Assembly (NCBI RefSeq): GCF_004402485.1
Contig: NZ_SOFG01000021.1
Coordinates: 1 to 50,787 of the forward strand
Reading direction: 5' to 3'
DNA: 50,787 nt
Source: Cryobacterium algoricola
Lineage (GTDB): Bacteria > Actinomycetota > Actinomycetes > Actinomycetales > Microbacteriaceae
The notes beneath the pieces were generated by a model. The model made no database searches and was not told the origin of the DNA. It was given only the letters and a program-made list of their open reading frames with translations. Both the position numbers and the translations under genes were made by a program. This document shows positions 1-7,546 of this stretch, piece by piece (the stretch's first letter is position 1; each line of letters starts with the position of its first letter).

Positions 1-95
1 CGCCGGCCCCCGCTCCCACGGCCGGTTCGTAGCGGCGGGTGCGGCGGCTGCGGCCGCGGCTGCGGCTGCGGCAGGCGGCTCGCCCACCGGGCGCG

Positions 96-683
96 TCAGC
101 GCAGCTGACCGACCGAGGCGAGCGCCATCCGCAGCAGGGAGCCGCGGCCGCCCTCCATCTCGGCGGACACGGCCTCGGATGCCGCCTCGAGCGGCGTCAT
201 CCAGGTGAGTTCGAGCGCGTCCTGGCGGGGGTCGCAGGTGCCGGTGACGGGCACGACGTAGGCCAGCGAGACGGCGTGCTGGCGCTCATCCGTGAAGGCG
301 GTGATGCCGGGCAGCGGGAAGTACTCGGCGACCGAGAACGGCACCGGGCTCGCGGGCAGCTGCGGGAACGCCATCGGCCCGAGGTCCTTCTCGAGGTGCC
401 GGAACAGCGCGTCGCGCAGGGTCTCGCCGTAGAGCACGCGCCCGGAGACCAGGGTGCGCGTCATCTCGCCGGTCGGCCGCGCGCGCAGCAGCACGCCGAG
501 TTCGACGACCTGGCCGAGCCCGTCGACCCGCACGGGGACGGCCTCGATGTAGAGGATCGGCAGGCGCCGGCGGATGTCCGCGAGTTCGACATCGCTCAGC
601 CAGCCCTGATTCTGATTGGGTGGCTGGATGTTCTCGGGGCCAGGCGTCCAGTCCGGGTCGGGGTCAGGGGTGCGCACGCTCAT
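96..683 (-). CDS. NUDIX-like protein with degenerate NUDIX box (DUF4916-type)
   Basis: A 195-residue cytosolic protein. The start is the ATG at 683 because a purine-rich AGGGGAG lies about 9 nt upstream, although the frame stays open further up. A NUDIX-box-like segment (GRVLYGE ... RHLEKDLG, about residues 98-120) keeps the spacing of the GX5EX7 pattern, but the REUXEE catalytic core reads RHLEKD, so two metal-binding glutamates are changed to His and Lys. This matches the actinobacterial DUF4916 group as I know it. I infer a NUDIX fold with altered or lost pyrophosphohydrolase activity, possibly ligand binding. It is divergent from the esterase at 899. The fold is fairly sure; the function is not. 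Confidence 0.75.
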   Translation of the reverse strand: MSVRTPDPDPDWTPGPENIQPPNQNQGWLSDVELADIRRRLPILYIEAVPVRVDGLGQVVELGVLLRARPTGEMTRTLVSGRVLYGETLRDALFRHLEKDLGPMAFPQLPASPVPFSVAEYFPLPGITAFTDERQHAVSLAYVVPVTGTCDPRQDALELTWMTPLEAASEAVSAEMEGGRGSLLRMALASVGQLR

Positions 684-898
684 GCACTCATTCTCCCCTA
701 ACCGGGGAACGGATGCGCCCTGCTCCGTTTGGGGCGAGTCGCGTTCGCCCGCAGGCTCCTCCTGTAAGCCTGCGGAGTAGTCGCGCTCCTCGGGCGGGCG
801 GCGCAGAATGCGGGGTCGGCGCAGCATCCGGGGTCGAGGCAGTGGAAGTATTGACTGGTCGACGCGTTCCGGCCTCGGCGCACGGCAGGAGGACCGAC

Positions 899-1657
899 AT
901 GGACGACCACGATCTGGAGAACACCGGCGGCACCGGGAACACCGGGAGCACCGGGAGCACCGATGACGGTGCATCCATCTCTGCCGCCCTCGCTATCGAT
1001 CCCGGCGCGGTGCTCTGGTCGGCGTCCGACGCCGACCGGGTCGGGCGGCCGCTACTGCTGATCCTGCACGGCTATGGCTCCCACGAGGGCGACCTCTTCT
1101 CGCTCGCGCCGCACCTCCCGCTCACACCGGTCCTTGCGGCGCTGCGCGCACCGCTGCCGGTCGGCGACGGCTGGGCCTGGTTCCCGATCGGCGTCCCCGG
1201 CGAGAACGTCAACCCGAGCTCCCCGAGCGCGTCCGCTATCGAGGCGGCAACGGACGGCGTGCTCGCCTGGCTCGACGCGCTCGTCGTGCCGCCGGCATCC
1301 GTCGGGCTGCTCGGCTTCTCGCAGGGCGGCGCGATGGCGCTGCAGCTGCTGCGCCAGGCACCCGACCGGTTCACGTTCGCGGTGCAGCTCTCGGGCTTCG
1401 TCGCCGCGGCGCCCCAGCCCGGTGACGCCGACCTCGCCGAACGGCCCGTCCCGGTGTTCTGGGGGCGCGGCACCGCAGACCCGGTGATCCAGGCGGATGC
1501 CGTCGGCCGCACCCAGGACTGGCTGCCCGGCCACTCAGTGCTCACCGAGCGCATCTACGAGGGCATGGGCCACTCGATCTCGCAGGGCGAACTCTCCGAC
1601 ATCGTCGGATTCCTCCGCACCCAGTACGCGGGCGCACCAGCAGGCACCGACGCGTAA
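899..1657 (+). CDS. Phospholipase/carboxylesterase-family serine esterase (YpfH-like)
   Basis: A 252-residue alpha/beta-hydrolase of the phospholipase/carboxylesterase family, which hydrolyses short acyl or thioester-like esters in the cytosol. The ATG at 899 is chosen because AGGAGG sits at 887-892. After a Gly/Thr/Ser-rich N-terminal stretch (TGGTGNTGSTGST) the domain shows the oxyanion HGYGSHEGD, the nucleophile elbow GFSQGG, an acid in GTADPV and the catalytic His in GMGHS near the C-terminus, so the triad is complete. No signal peptide is visible. The low-complexity N-terminus is unusual for the family. It ends in a convergent junction with DUF5997 that contains an inverted repeat. Confidence 0.88.
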   Translation: MDDHDLENTGGTGNTGSTGSTDDGASISAALAIDPGAVLWSASDADRVGRPLLLILHGYGSHEGDLFSLAPHLPLTPVLAALRAPLPVGDGWAWFPIGVPGENVNPSSPSASAIEAATDGVLAWLDALVVPPASVGLLGFSQGGAMALQLLRQAPDRFTFAVQLSGFVAAAPQPGDADLAERPVPVFWGRGTADPVIQADAVGRTQDWLPGHSVLTERIYEGMGHSISQGELSDIVGFLRTQYAGAPAGTDA

Positions 1658-1661
1658 CAAC

Positions 1662-1799
1662 GTCGGAGTTTTTCGCGCGCAGCACGCCGACGCGCCGTCC
1701 CCGCACTGCCGCGGGGTCTCCCGCGTCGCAAAGTCGGAGTTTTTCGCGACACGCCGTCTGCGACGGCAGCGGATGCCGCGAGTCGCGAAAAACTCCGAC
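1662..1799. repeat. Three copies of a 16-nt element; last two form a long hairpin
   Basis: GTCGGAGTTTTTCGCG occurs directly at 1662-1677 and 1733-1748 and inverted at 1782-1797. Copies two and three extend to perfect 18-nt arms (1733-1750 and 1782-1799). The T5/A5 tracts inside the arms make it read like a bidirectional terminator for the convergent esterase and DUF5997 genes. Together with the flanking repeat at 1850-1930 it fills the 305-nt gap; I see no gene there. Confidence 0.7.
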
Positions 1800-1849
1800 A
1801 TTGCGTTCCCCGCCACCGGCGGCGCGCGTCCAGGCATCCGCTCGACCCC

Positions 1850-1930
1850 ACCAATTCGATGAAGTTTCTGCCGGAAAGCGCTTAACCCGGGCTCTTGCGT
1901 ACCAAGAACCAAAGAGTCCGTCGAATTGGT
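1850..1930. repeat. Inverted repeat with 10-nt arms
   Basis: ACCAATTCGA (1850-1859) is repeated inverted as TCGAATTGGT (1921-1930), spaced by 61 nt with weaker internal pairing. It lies just downstream of the DUF5997 stop. A stem in the transcript is plausible; a recombination remnant cannot be excluded. Confidence 0.45.
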
Positions 1931-1962
1931 ACGGGCACAGCGTGGGAAAGCGAGCGCGCGGG

Positions 1963-2403
1963 CTAGCGCTTCTTCGCGGCGGCCTTCTCGTTCTGGGCGG
2001 CGAACCGGGCGGCGTGCGCGGCCTTGCGGGCGCGCTCGGCGTCGCGGTCCTTGACGCGGATCTGCTCCTCGCGCACCTCGAACTGGGTGGCGCGCTCGGT
2101 GACCAGCCACGCCGGCGGCTGCTGCAGCAGCGCGAGGATCTCGGCGCTCGTGAGCGGCTCGGTGACCTTGCCGCGCGTGAGCCCGGAGATCGAGACGCCG
2201 AGCTTCGCGGCGACGACCTGCTTGGGGTGCGGGCCGTTGGCGCGCAGTTCGACGAGCCACTCCGGCGGGTTCGTGTCGAGTTCGGTGAGCTCGGTGCGCG
2301 AAATCAGGGTGTTCTGGAAGTCTTCGGGGGCTGCCTCGAGCAGAATCCCGAGCTTCTGGGCCGCCGTTGCGGGCTTCATGGTCTGGGTCTTCTTCTCGCT
2401 CAT
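1963..2403 (-). CDS. DUF5997 family protein
   Basis: A 146-residue protein that I recognise as DUF5997, found in Actinobacteria next to a LysR-type effector-domain gene, as here. The start is the ATG at 2403 (MSEKKTQTMK). Residues about 55-90 (pattern KQVVAAKLGVS ... LTRGKV) resemble a helix-turn-helix, and the C-terminus is Ala/Lys/Arg-rich (ending AAAKKR). It could bind DNA. It is divergent from the gene at 2491 across an 87-nt spacer that must hold both promoters. Family assignment is good; the regulatory role is inference. Confidence 0.8.
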   Translation of the reverse strand: MSEKKTQTMKPATAAQKLGILLEAAPEDFQNTLISRTELTELDTNPPEWLVELRANGPHPKQVVAAKLGVSISGLTRGKVTEPLTSAEILALLQQPPAWLVTERATQFEVREEQIRVKDRDAERARKAAHAARFAAQNEKAAAKKR

Positions 2404-2490
2404 CAGTCCAGCGTATAGCCTGAGAGCACCACCGCTTCGGCGGATCATAACGGTGAGCCGCCCCGCGCGCCACAAACAGAGAGGATGCCG

Positions 2491-3282
2491 GTGACCTTTT
2501 CCATCGCCTTCGCCGCCGGCGTCACGCCGACCAAGTGGACCCGCGCCTGGGCAGAACGGCGCCCCGACCAGCCCCTCGAGGTCTTCCGCACCATGCCGGA
2601 CGAGCAGTCCGCCGTGCTCCACGACGGCCGCGCGCAGGTCAGCATCGTGCGGCTCCCGGTCGACGAGCACGACCTGAGCCTGATCGCGCTGTACCGGGAA
2701 ATCCCGGTCGTCGTCGCCGCGAAGGACCATTTCATCGCCGACGCCGACAGCCTGCTCGTCGCCGACCTCGCCGACGAGCACCTGCTGCAGGACCCCGACG
2801 CCGTTCCCGAGTGGCGCGACGTGGCGACCGAGGTGCGCGACGGCATCCGCCGCCCGCTCGCCGCTGTGCGCGACATGGACGAGACCATGGAGCTCGTCGC
2901 CGCGGGCGTCGGCATCGTGATCGTGCCGCATTCGATCGCCCGGCTGCACAGCCGCAAGGACCTCGTCTCCCGCCCCGTCGAGGACGTCGCCGAGAGCCAG
3001 GTCTCCCTCGCGTGGCTCGCCGCCGAGACGACCGAGGACATCGAAGAGTTCATCGGCATCGTGCGCGGCCGTACGAAGGCCAGTTCCCGGGTCGACTCGG
3101 TGCCGGCCGGCGGCGAGAAGGTCAAGAAGGAAAAGAAGACCGACAAGGCCAAGGCGGCCGCGAAGGCGTTGCGCGTCGCCGCCGCGAAGGCGAAGCCGGC
3201 CGTGGCCAAGAAGACCCAGTCCGCGCCCGGCCGCACCCGCAGCACCGCGAACCTCAAGCTCGGCAAGCGCACCGGCCGCTGA
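2491..3282 (+). CDS. LysR-type substrate-binding domain protein with histone-like Lys/Ala tail
   Basis: A 263-residue protein with a LysR effector-binding fold (about residues 1-195) but no LysR winged helix at the N-terminus. The GTG at 2491 is preferred because AGAGAGG at 2478-2484 is correctly spaced for it; the in-frame ATG at 2485 touches that site. After the fold there is a basic tail of about 65 residues (KVKKEKKTDKAKAAAKAL, then AAAKAKPAVAKK) like an H1-type or HupB C-terminal tail, which usually gives non-specific DNA binding. Together with divergent DUF5997 this could be a split regulator: sensor here, helix-turn-helix in the partner. That is inference. Confidence 0.82.
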   Translation: MTFSIAFAAGVTPTKWTRAWAERRPDQPLEVFRTMPDEQSAVLHDGRAQVSIVRLPVDEHDLSLIALYREIPVVVAAKDHFIADADSLLVADLADEHLLQDPDAVPEWRDVATEVRDGIRRPLAAVRDMDETMELVAAGVGIVIVPHSIARLHSRKDLVSRPVEDVAESQVSLAWLAAETTEDIEEFIGIVRGRTKASSRVDSVPAGGEKVKKEKKTDKAKAAAKALRVAAAKAKPAVAKKTQSAPGRTRSTANLKLGKRTGR

Positions 3283-3370
3283 GCCGCGCGGCTGCCGGCT
3301 GCCGGCTGCCGGCAGCGGATGCCGGGCTCGGCCACCGCATCCGCCGCGCGCAGGTCTTCGCGCGCCACAA

Positions 3371-3410
3371 GCGCCGCTTCGCGCCAGGCACGCGTGGCGC
3401 GAAGCGGCGC
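3371..3410. terminator. Perfect 16-bp hairpin between convergent genes
   Basis: GCGCCGCTTCGCGCCA (3371-3386) pairs perfectly with TGGCGCGAAGCGGCGC (3395-3410), leaving an 8-nt loop. It lies in the 270-nt gap between the LysR-domain gene and the GyrI-like gene, which face each other. It lacks a U-tract, so termination is inferred from position and stability. Confidence 0.6.
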
Positions 3411-3516
3411 AACTGGCGCGCGGACCGGATTCTGCCGACACAGTTGGCGCGGAACGGCGCAACCGGCGCGCGGACCGGATTCTGCCGACACAGTTGGCGC
3501 GAAGCGGCGCAACTGG
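3395..3516. repeat. 50-nt tandem repeat, about 2.4 copies
   Basis: An exact 50-nt period: the motif around GGCGCGAAGCGGCGCAACTG recurs at about 3396, 3446 and 3496, with GCGCGGACCGGATTCTGCCG at 3416 and 3466 between them. The middle copy has a few substitutions. The repeat contains the right arm of the hairpin at 3371-3410. No spacers, so not CRISPR. Confidence 0.75.
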
Positions 3517-3552
3517 CTCGGGAGGCCGGCAGCGCCGCGGCAGATGCCGGAC

Positions 3553-4257
3553 TCAGGCGGGGCCGACCGGCTGCCGCAGGACCGTCTTGAGTTTGTCCGG
3601 GGCGGCTCGCCGCGGGTCCCCGAGGTACACCTCGTGGTGCATTCCGTTCAGGCGCAGCCCGTGTTCGGTCAGGAACTCCCCGTGCAGCCGCGCGAGCGCG
3701 GGCGCCTCGTCGTCGTAGGGTCCGACGTGCAGCAGTTGCGCGCAGAGGCCCTCGTCGAGGGACTCGATGCGCACGCTCCCGAGGGCGGGAAGCTTCTTCT
3801 TCGCCACCGTCGCCGTGACGGCGTCAGTGATGAAGGCATCCGTCACCCAGTCTGGCTGGCTGATCAGCATCGTCCAGCTCCACGCCGCCTTGTCGCCCGC
3901 GGCGAACGCGGCATAGCCGGCCGGGTCGGCGGCGTACCAGAGCCCTTCGAGCGGGGCGACGACGAGGTCGCGCCCGAGGCCGCGCTTGGCCGCGAACTTG
4001 ATCGCATACGCGACGGCATAGAGGGCCTCGACCGCCTCGGTGTACGCGGGCGCGACGTTCGGGTCGCCGCGCCCGTCGACCGCGATGAACCGCTGCGCGG
4101 GAACCTCGATCAGCTCCCAGTCACGGTTCGTCGGCGCATACAGGGCCTTGTCCTCCCGCTTCACGTCGTAGGGTCCCGTCGACCGCGGCGCGGTGTTCCG
4201 CGGCGCACGCAATTGGCCGGTGCGCCGGTCGGTCGTGAACGGCACCTCGTTACTCAT
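3553..4257 (-). CDS. GyrI-like small-molecule-binding domain protein
   Basis: A 234-residue protein of the GyrI-like (SOUL/effector-binding) superfamily, in the stand-alone form often seen in Actinobacteria. The middle (about residues 48-75) has the family-typical [15 protein letters not shown] entry to the fold; the C-terminal half has [12 protein letters not shown] and [12 protein letters not shown], matching the conserved GyrI pattern. There is no DNA-binding domain. Members bind hydrophobic or cationic compounds and some hydrolyse cyclopropanoids. The start at 4257 overlaps the end of the VOC gene by 8 nt, so the two are translationally coupled; both are small ligand-binding or resistance-type folds. 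Confidence 0.85.
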   Translation of the reverse strand: MSNEVPFTTDRRTGQLRAPRNTAPRSTGPYDVKREDKALYAPTNRDWELIEVPAQRFIAVDGRGDPNVAPAYTEAVEALYAVAYAIKFAAKRGLGRDLVVAPLEGLWYAADPAGYAAFAAGDKAAWSWTMLISQPDWVTDAFITDAVTATVAKKKLPALGSVRIESLDEGLCAQLLHVGPYDDEAPALARLHGEFLTEHGLRLNGMHHEVYLGDPRRAAPDKLKTVLRQPVGPA

Positions 4258-4678
4258 CGGGCTGTGCCGAATCCTCGAGCACCGAGAGGATGTTGCCGGC
4301 CGGGTCCGTGAACCAGGCGATCGTCGGTCCGTACCCGCGCATGATGCCCTTCTCGTCCTGAGGCGAGCCCGCGTAGCGTTCGAAGACCACTCCCCGGGCC
4401 GTGAGCGCGTCGACGGCGACGTCGACGTCCCCGACCGCAAGGTTGAGCATGGTGTACGTCGCCGGAACGTGATCGGCCTTCGGATAGGCGATCACGTGCG
4501 CCCCGCCGGGCAGCTCGATGCGCAGCAGGCCCATACCGCCGTCGGTCACGGTGAGTCCGAGCGTGCCGCCGTAGAAGGCGCGCGCCGCCTCGATGTCGGG
4601 CACCGCGAAACCACTGAATGCCTCGAGGATGCCGATCCCCCGGTCGGTCGTCGCCGCTCCGGTCTCTGACTCAGTCAT
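4250..4678 (-). CDS. VOC-family (glyoxalase/bleomycin-resistance fold) protein
   Basis: A 142-residue vicinal-oxygen-chelate protein. The ATG at 4678 is chosen because AAGGGAG lies just upstream; a longer frame back to 4774 has no such support. Two paired beta-alpha-beta modules are visible: [18 protein letters not shown] at about 26-43, and a second half with [18 protein letters not shown] and [12 protein letters not shown] at the C-terminus. The latter matches the YFxDPdGN signature of the superfamily. The substrate cannot be named. It is first in a two-gene unit with the GyrI-like gene. Confidence 0.87.
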   Translation of the reverse strand: MTESETGAATTDRGIGILEAFSGFAVPDIEAARAFYGGTLGLTVTDGGMGLLRIELPGGAHVIAYPKADHVPATYTMLNLAVGDVDVAVDALTARGVVFERYAGSPQDEKGIMRGYGPTIAWFTDPAGNILSVLEDSAQPDE

Positions 4679-4788
4679 GTCGATCTCCCTTGTGTGAGTG
4701 GATGGAACAGGTCGCCCCGACCGGCGGAGGTCAACCGCTGCGGACTCCAAACCGAGGCGGTCGTCGACCGACATCGCCCGTCGTCACG

Positions 4789-5619
4789 CTACCGCGAACT
4801 GATCGATGCGAACTTGCGGATGCAGAGCGGCACGAACACGACGAGCATGACGGTGATGCCGATCAACACCGTCTGGATCGGATGCTGCATGGTCCAGATA
4901 TCGGGCACCGGCGCGGTGCCCTCATTGCCGAAGAGCTGCCGCGCCGCCTGCACGAGCGAGGAAACCGGGTTCCACTCCGCGAAGATCCGCAGCGGGGTGG
5001 GCAGGGTGTCGCTCGGCACGAAGGCGTTCGAGACGAAGGTCAGCGGGAACAGGATCAGGAACGAGGCGTTGTTGATCACCTCGGGGCTCTTCACGCTCAT
5101 GCCGAGCAGCGCCATCACCCAGCTGAACGCGTAGCTGAACAGCAGCAACAGCCCGACCCCGGCCAGGAACTCGGCCGGCGAGGAGTTCACCCGCCAGCCG
5201 ACGGCGAGGCCGGTCGCCATCATGATGACCATCGAAATGGTGTTGAGCACGAGGTCGCTGTTCGTCCGCCCGATCAGCACAGCGGACGAGCTCATCGGCA
5301 GGCTGCGGAACCGGTCGATGATGCCCTCCTTGAGATCGAGCGCCATCGCCGACCCGGAAAACGTCGACCCGAAGACGACGGTCTGGGCGAAGATGCCCGC
5401 CATCAGGAACTGGGTGTAATCGGTGCCCTGCACCTGGATCGCACCGCCGTAGACCTGGCTGAAGAGCAGCACGAACATCACCGGCTGGATCACGGCGAAG
5501 ACGAGCATGTCCGGGGAGCGCTTGATCTTGATCAGGTTGCGCTTGGTGACGGTCCAGCCGTCGGAGTACCACAGCGAGAACGGGTTCCAGCTCGGCAGGG
5601 TTGTGGAGATCGCGCTCAT
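4789..5619 (-). CDS. ABC-2 type exporter permease (daunorubicin-resistance type)
   Basis: A 276-residue integral membrane protein with about six transmembrane helices, typical length for DrrB-like permeases. The N-terminus (KRNLIKIKRSPDMLVF) and the central RFRSLPMSSSAVLIGRT are characteristic of the ABC-2 drug-exporter family. It overlaps the ATPase gene by 4 nt (ATGA at 5616-5619) and would form the membrane half of the exporter with it. The probable substrate class is a hydrophobic drug or lipid-like compound; the exact substrate cannot be read from sequence. Expression is likely set by the divergent TetR at 6702. Confidence 0.92.
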   Translation of the reverse strand: MSAISTTLPSWNPFSLWYSDGWTVTKRNLIKIKRSPDMLVFAVIQPVMFVLLFSQVYGGAIQVQGTDYTQFLMAGIFAQTVVFGSTFSGSAMALDLKEGIIDRFRSLPMSSSAVLIGRTNSDLVLNTISMVIMMATGLAVGWRVNSSPAEFLAGVGLLLLFSYAFSWVMALLGMSVKSPEVINNASFLILFPLTFVSNAFVPSDTLPTPLRIFAEWNPVSSLVQAARQLFGNEGTAPVPDIWTMQHPIQTVLIGITVMLVVFVPLCIRKFASISSR

Positions 5620-6632
5620 CGGGTCTTCACCGCTTCCTTCTTGTCGAGAGTGTCGTCATCCGCTGCGCCCTGCGCCTTGTCAGCCTTGTGCCCGGTGAGT
5701 TTGAGGAAGACGTCGTCGAGGGTCGGGCGGCGCATGCCGGCGTCGTGCAGCTCGATGCCCGCGTCGCCGAGGGCGGCGAGCACGTGCTGCAGGGCGAGCG
5801 GGCCGTCCGTCACCGCGACCTCGAGGCCGCGGCCGTCGCTCGTGACAATCGGTTCGCCGTCGCCGAAGCGGGCGAGGATGCCGCGGGCCGCCTCGCTCGC
5901 GCCGGCGCCGGCGTCGACGAGGGCGACTTCGAGGCGGTGCCCGCCGATCTGCGCCTTGAGCTGGTCGGAGGTGCCCTCCGCGATGACCCGACCGTCGTCG
6001 ACCACGACGATGTCGTCGGCGAGCTGGTCGGCCTCTTCGAGGTACTGTGTCGTGAGCAGCACGGTCGTGCCGTCGGCGACGAGTCGCTTGATCACGTTCC
6101 AGAGAGCGATGCGGCTGCGCGGGTCGAGCCCGGTGGTCGGCTCGTCGAGGAAGAGCACCTTGGGGTTGATCACGAGCGCGCCCGCGAGGTCGATTCTCCG
6201 GCGCATGCCTCCGGAGAAGCCCTTGACCGGGCGGTTGCCCGCCGCGGTGAGTTCGAAGAGGTCGATGAGTTCCTGGGCGCGACGCCGGGCCGCCGGGCCG
6301 CCGAGGTGGTAGAGCCGGCCGACCATTTCGAGGTTCTCGAAGCCGGTCAGGTTCTCGTCGACGGCCGCGTACTGGCCGGACACCCCGATGATCCGGCGCA
6401 CGGCCTTCGGGTCGGCGACGACGTCGATGCCGTCGACGAACGCCGTACCGGAATCGGGCCGGATCAGGGTCGTGAGCATCTTCACGACGGTGGTCTTGCC
6501 CGCACCGTTCGGACCGAGCAGGGCCTTCACGCTGCCCCGCGGCACCGAGAGGTCGAGCCCGGCAAGCGCATGCACCGGCCCGCTCTTGGAGCGGTACGTC
6601 TTGGTCAGGCCCGTGGCCTCGATGATCGTCAT
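5616..6632 (-). CDS. ABC exporter ATP-binding subunit (daunorubicin-resistance type)
   Basis: A 338-residue ATPase of the DrrA family. Walker A GPNGAGKTT is at about 40-48, the signature FSGGM at 139-143 and Walker B FLDEP at 161-165. After the nucleotide-binding domain it has the DrrA-type C-terminal extension ending in RRPTLDDVFLKLTGH. The start is the ATG at 6632 (MTIIEATGLTK); the frame is open upstream but crosses the divergent promoter region. It powers export through the permease encoded immediately downstream with a 4-nt overlap. A palindrome in the shared intergenic region suggests TetR repression. Confidence 0.93.
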   Translation of the reverse strand: MTIIEATGLTKTYRSKSGPVHALAGLDLSVPRGSVKALLGPNGAGKTTVVKMLTTLIRPDSGTAFVDGIDVVADPKAVRRIIGVSGQYAAVDENLTGFENLEMVGRLYHLGGPAARRRAQELIDLFELTAAGNRPVKGFSGGMRRRIDLAGALVINPKVLFLDEPTTGLDPRSRIALWNVIKRLVADGTTVLLTTQYLEEADQLADDIVVVDDGRVIAEGTSDQLKAQIGGHRLEVALVDAGAGASEAARGILARFGDGEPIVTSDGRGLEVAVTDGPLALQHVLAALGDAGIELHDAGMRRPTLDDVFLKLTGHKADKAQGAADDDTLDKKEAVKTR

Positions 6633-6652
6633 CGTGTCTATCCCCGCGCTAT

Positions 6653-6669
6653 TGTGGACGTTGTACACA
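6653..6669. promoter_or_regulatory. Candidate TetR operator between exporter and tetR
   Basis: TGTGGACGTTGTACACA is an imperfect palindrome (half-sites TGTGgAC and gTaCACA) midway in the 69-nt gap between the divergent exporter ATPase (start 6632) and TetR (start 6702). Position and symmetry fit autoregulation by the TetR next door; binding is not demonstrated. Confidence 0.5.
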
Positions 6670-6701
6670 TTCGGTCTCCAGCGTAACGAGGCGGCCTCAC
6701 T

Positions 6702-7385
6702 TTGACAACCACGAACACCGATCCAGCCACCGAATCCCATGGTCGCACGACCTACCGACACGGCGACCTGAGGCGTGCCCTGATCGACGCCGGTCTCGAG
6801 CTCGCCCGCTCGGGCGGTCCGGCCGCGGTCGTGCTCCGCGAGGCGACCCGCCGCGCCGGGGTCTCCCCCAACGCCGCATACCGGCACTTCGCAGACCGGC
6901 AGGCTCTCCTCGAGGCGGTCTGCTCGGAGTGCCAGTCCGGCGTCGCCCGCGCGATCGAGGACGAGCAGGCGGCGATTCCGGTGGCGGATGCCGCCGCATC
7001 CGCCTCGGGGACGACGATGGACGCGACCACGGCCCGGCTTCGATTTCGCGCCGTCGGAACCGGCTACCTGCGTTTCGCCCTGGCCGAACCGGGGCTGTTC
7101 CGCACCGCTTTCACGGCCTCGTCCGACCTCGAGAGCGCGACGAGCGCCGCACGGGCCGGCGCGCGCGGACTGACCCCGTTCCAGCTGCTCAGCGAGGCGC
7201 TCGACGATCTCGTGACCACGGGAGCCCTCCCCGCCGAGCGTCGGCCGGGCGCCGAGTTCCTGGCCTGGTCAGCGGTGCACGGCCTTGCCTCGCTGCTCTT
7301 GGACGGCCCGCTCCGGGCTTTGCCGCCGCAGGCGGCCCAGGCGCTGATCGGCCGGGTCGTGACGATGGTCGAGCAGGGCCTGTAG
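6702..7385 (+). CDS. TetR/AcrR-family regulator with WHG-type C-terminal domain
   Basis: A 227-residue repressor-type regulator. The start is a TTG at 6702; a GAGG at 6688-6691 is the only plausible ribosome site and no ATG fits better. The helix-turn-helix is at about 30-75 (LREATRRAGVSPNAAYRHF), preceded by YRHGDLRRALIDAGLEL, the typical first helix of the WHG subgroup. The rest is the helical ligand and dimer domain. It is divergent from the drrAB-like exporter and most simply controls it and itself through the palindrome at 6653-6669. Ends in a convergent junction filled with inverted repeats. Confidence 0.9.
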   Translation: MTTTNTDPATESHGRTTYRHGDLRRALIDAGLELARSGGPAAVVLREATRRAGVSPNAAYRHFADRQALLEAVCSECQSGVARAIEDEQAAIPVADAAASASGTTMDATTARLRFRAVGTGYLRFALAEPGLFRTAFTASSDLESATSAARAGARGLTPFQLLSEALDDLVTTGALPAERRPGAEFLAWSAVHGLASLLLDGPLRALPPQAAQALIGRVVTMVEQGL

Positions 7386-7427
7386 CCGACGCACCCCGCG
7401 CCCGGCGCATCCGCTCGCCCGGCGAGC

Positions 7428-7538
7428 ACCCCCGCGCCGGTTTCCGCAAGCCGCGCCCCCTTCATGGCACCCCCGCGCCGGTTTCCGCAAGCCGCTACCG
7501 CCCTTTCGGGCGCGGCCTGCCGAAACCGGCGCGGCGAC
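7428..7538. repeat. Direct repeat plus inverted repeat in convergent gap
   Basis: The 27-nt unit beginning ACCCCCGCGCCGG occurs at 7428-7454 and 7469-7495. The second copy pairs with 7512-7534 over 23 nt with two mismatches. The right arm with flanks (7508-7538) recurs at 12568-12598 with one difference, so this is a member of a small dispersed family. The gap separates TetR from the FtsX-type permease, which converge. Confidence 0.7.
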
Positions 7539-7546
7539 CGACCCCG

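Noticed and set aside
1..32. End of a possible Pro/Ala-rich gene on the + strand (frame ending with TAG at 30-32)
   Set aside because: Only ten codons are inside the window, so it cannot be told from chance in GC-rich sequence.
3395..3516. CRISPR-like repeats
   Set aside because: The 50-nt units abut without unique spacers and there are no cas genes.
4679..4774. N-terminal extension of the VOC protein to 4774
   Set aside because: The ATG at 4678 has a clear Shine-Dalgarno, and the added residues are not VOC-like.
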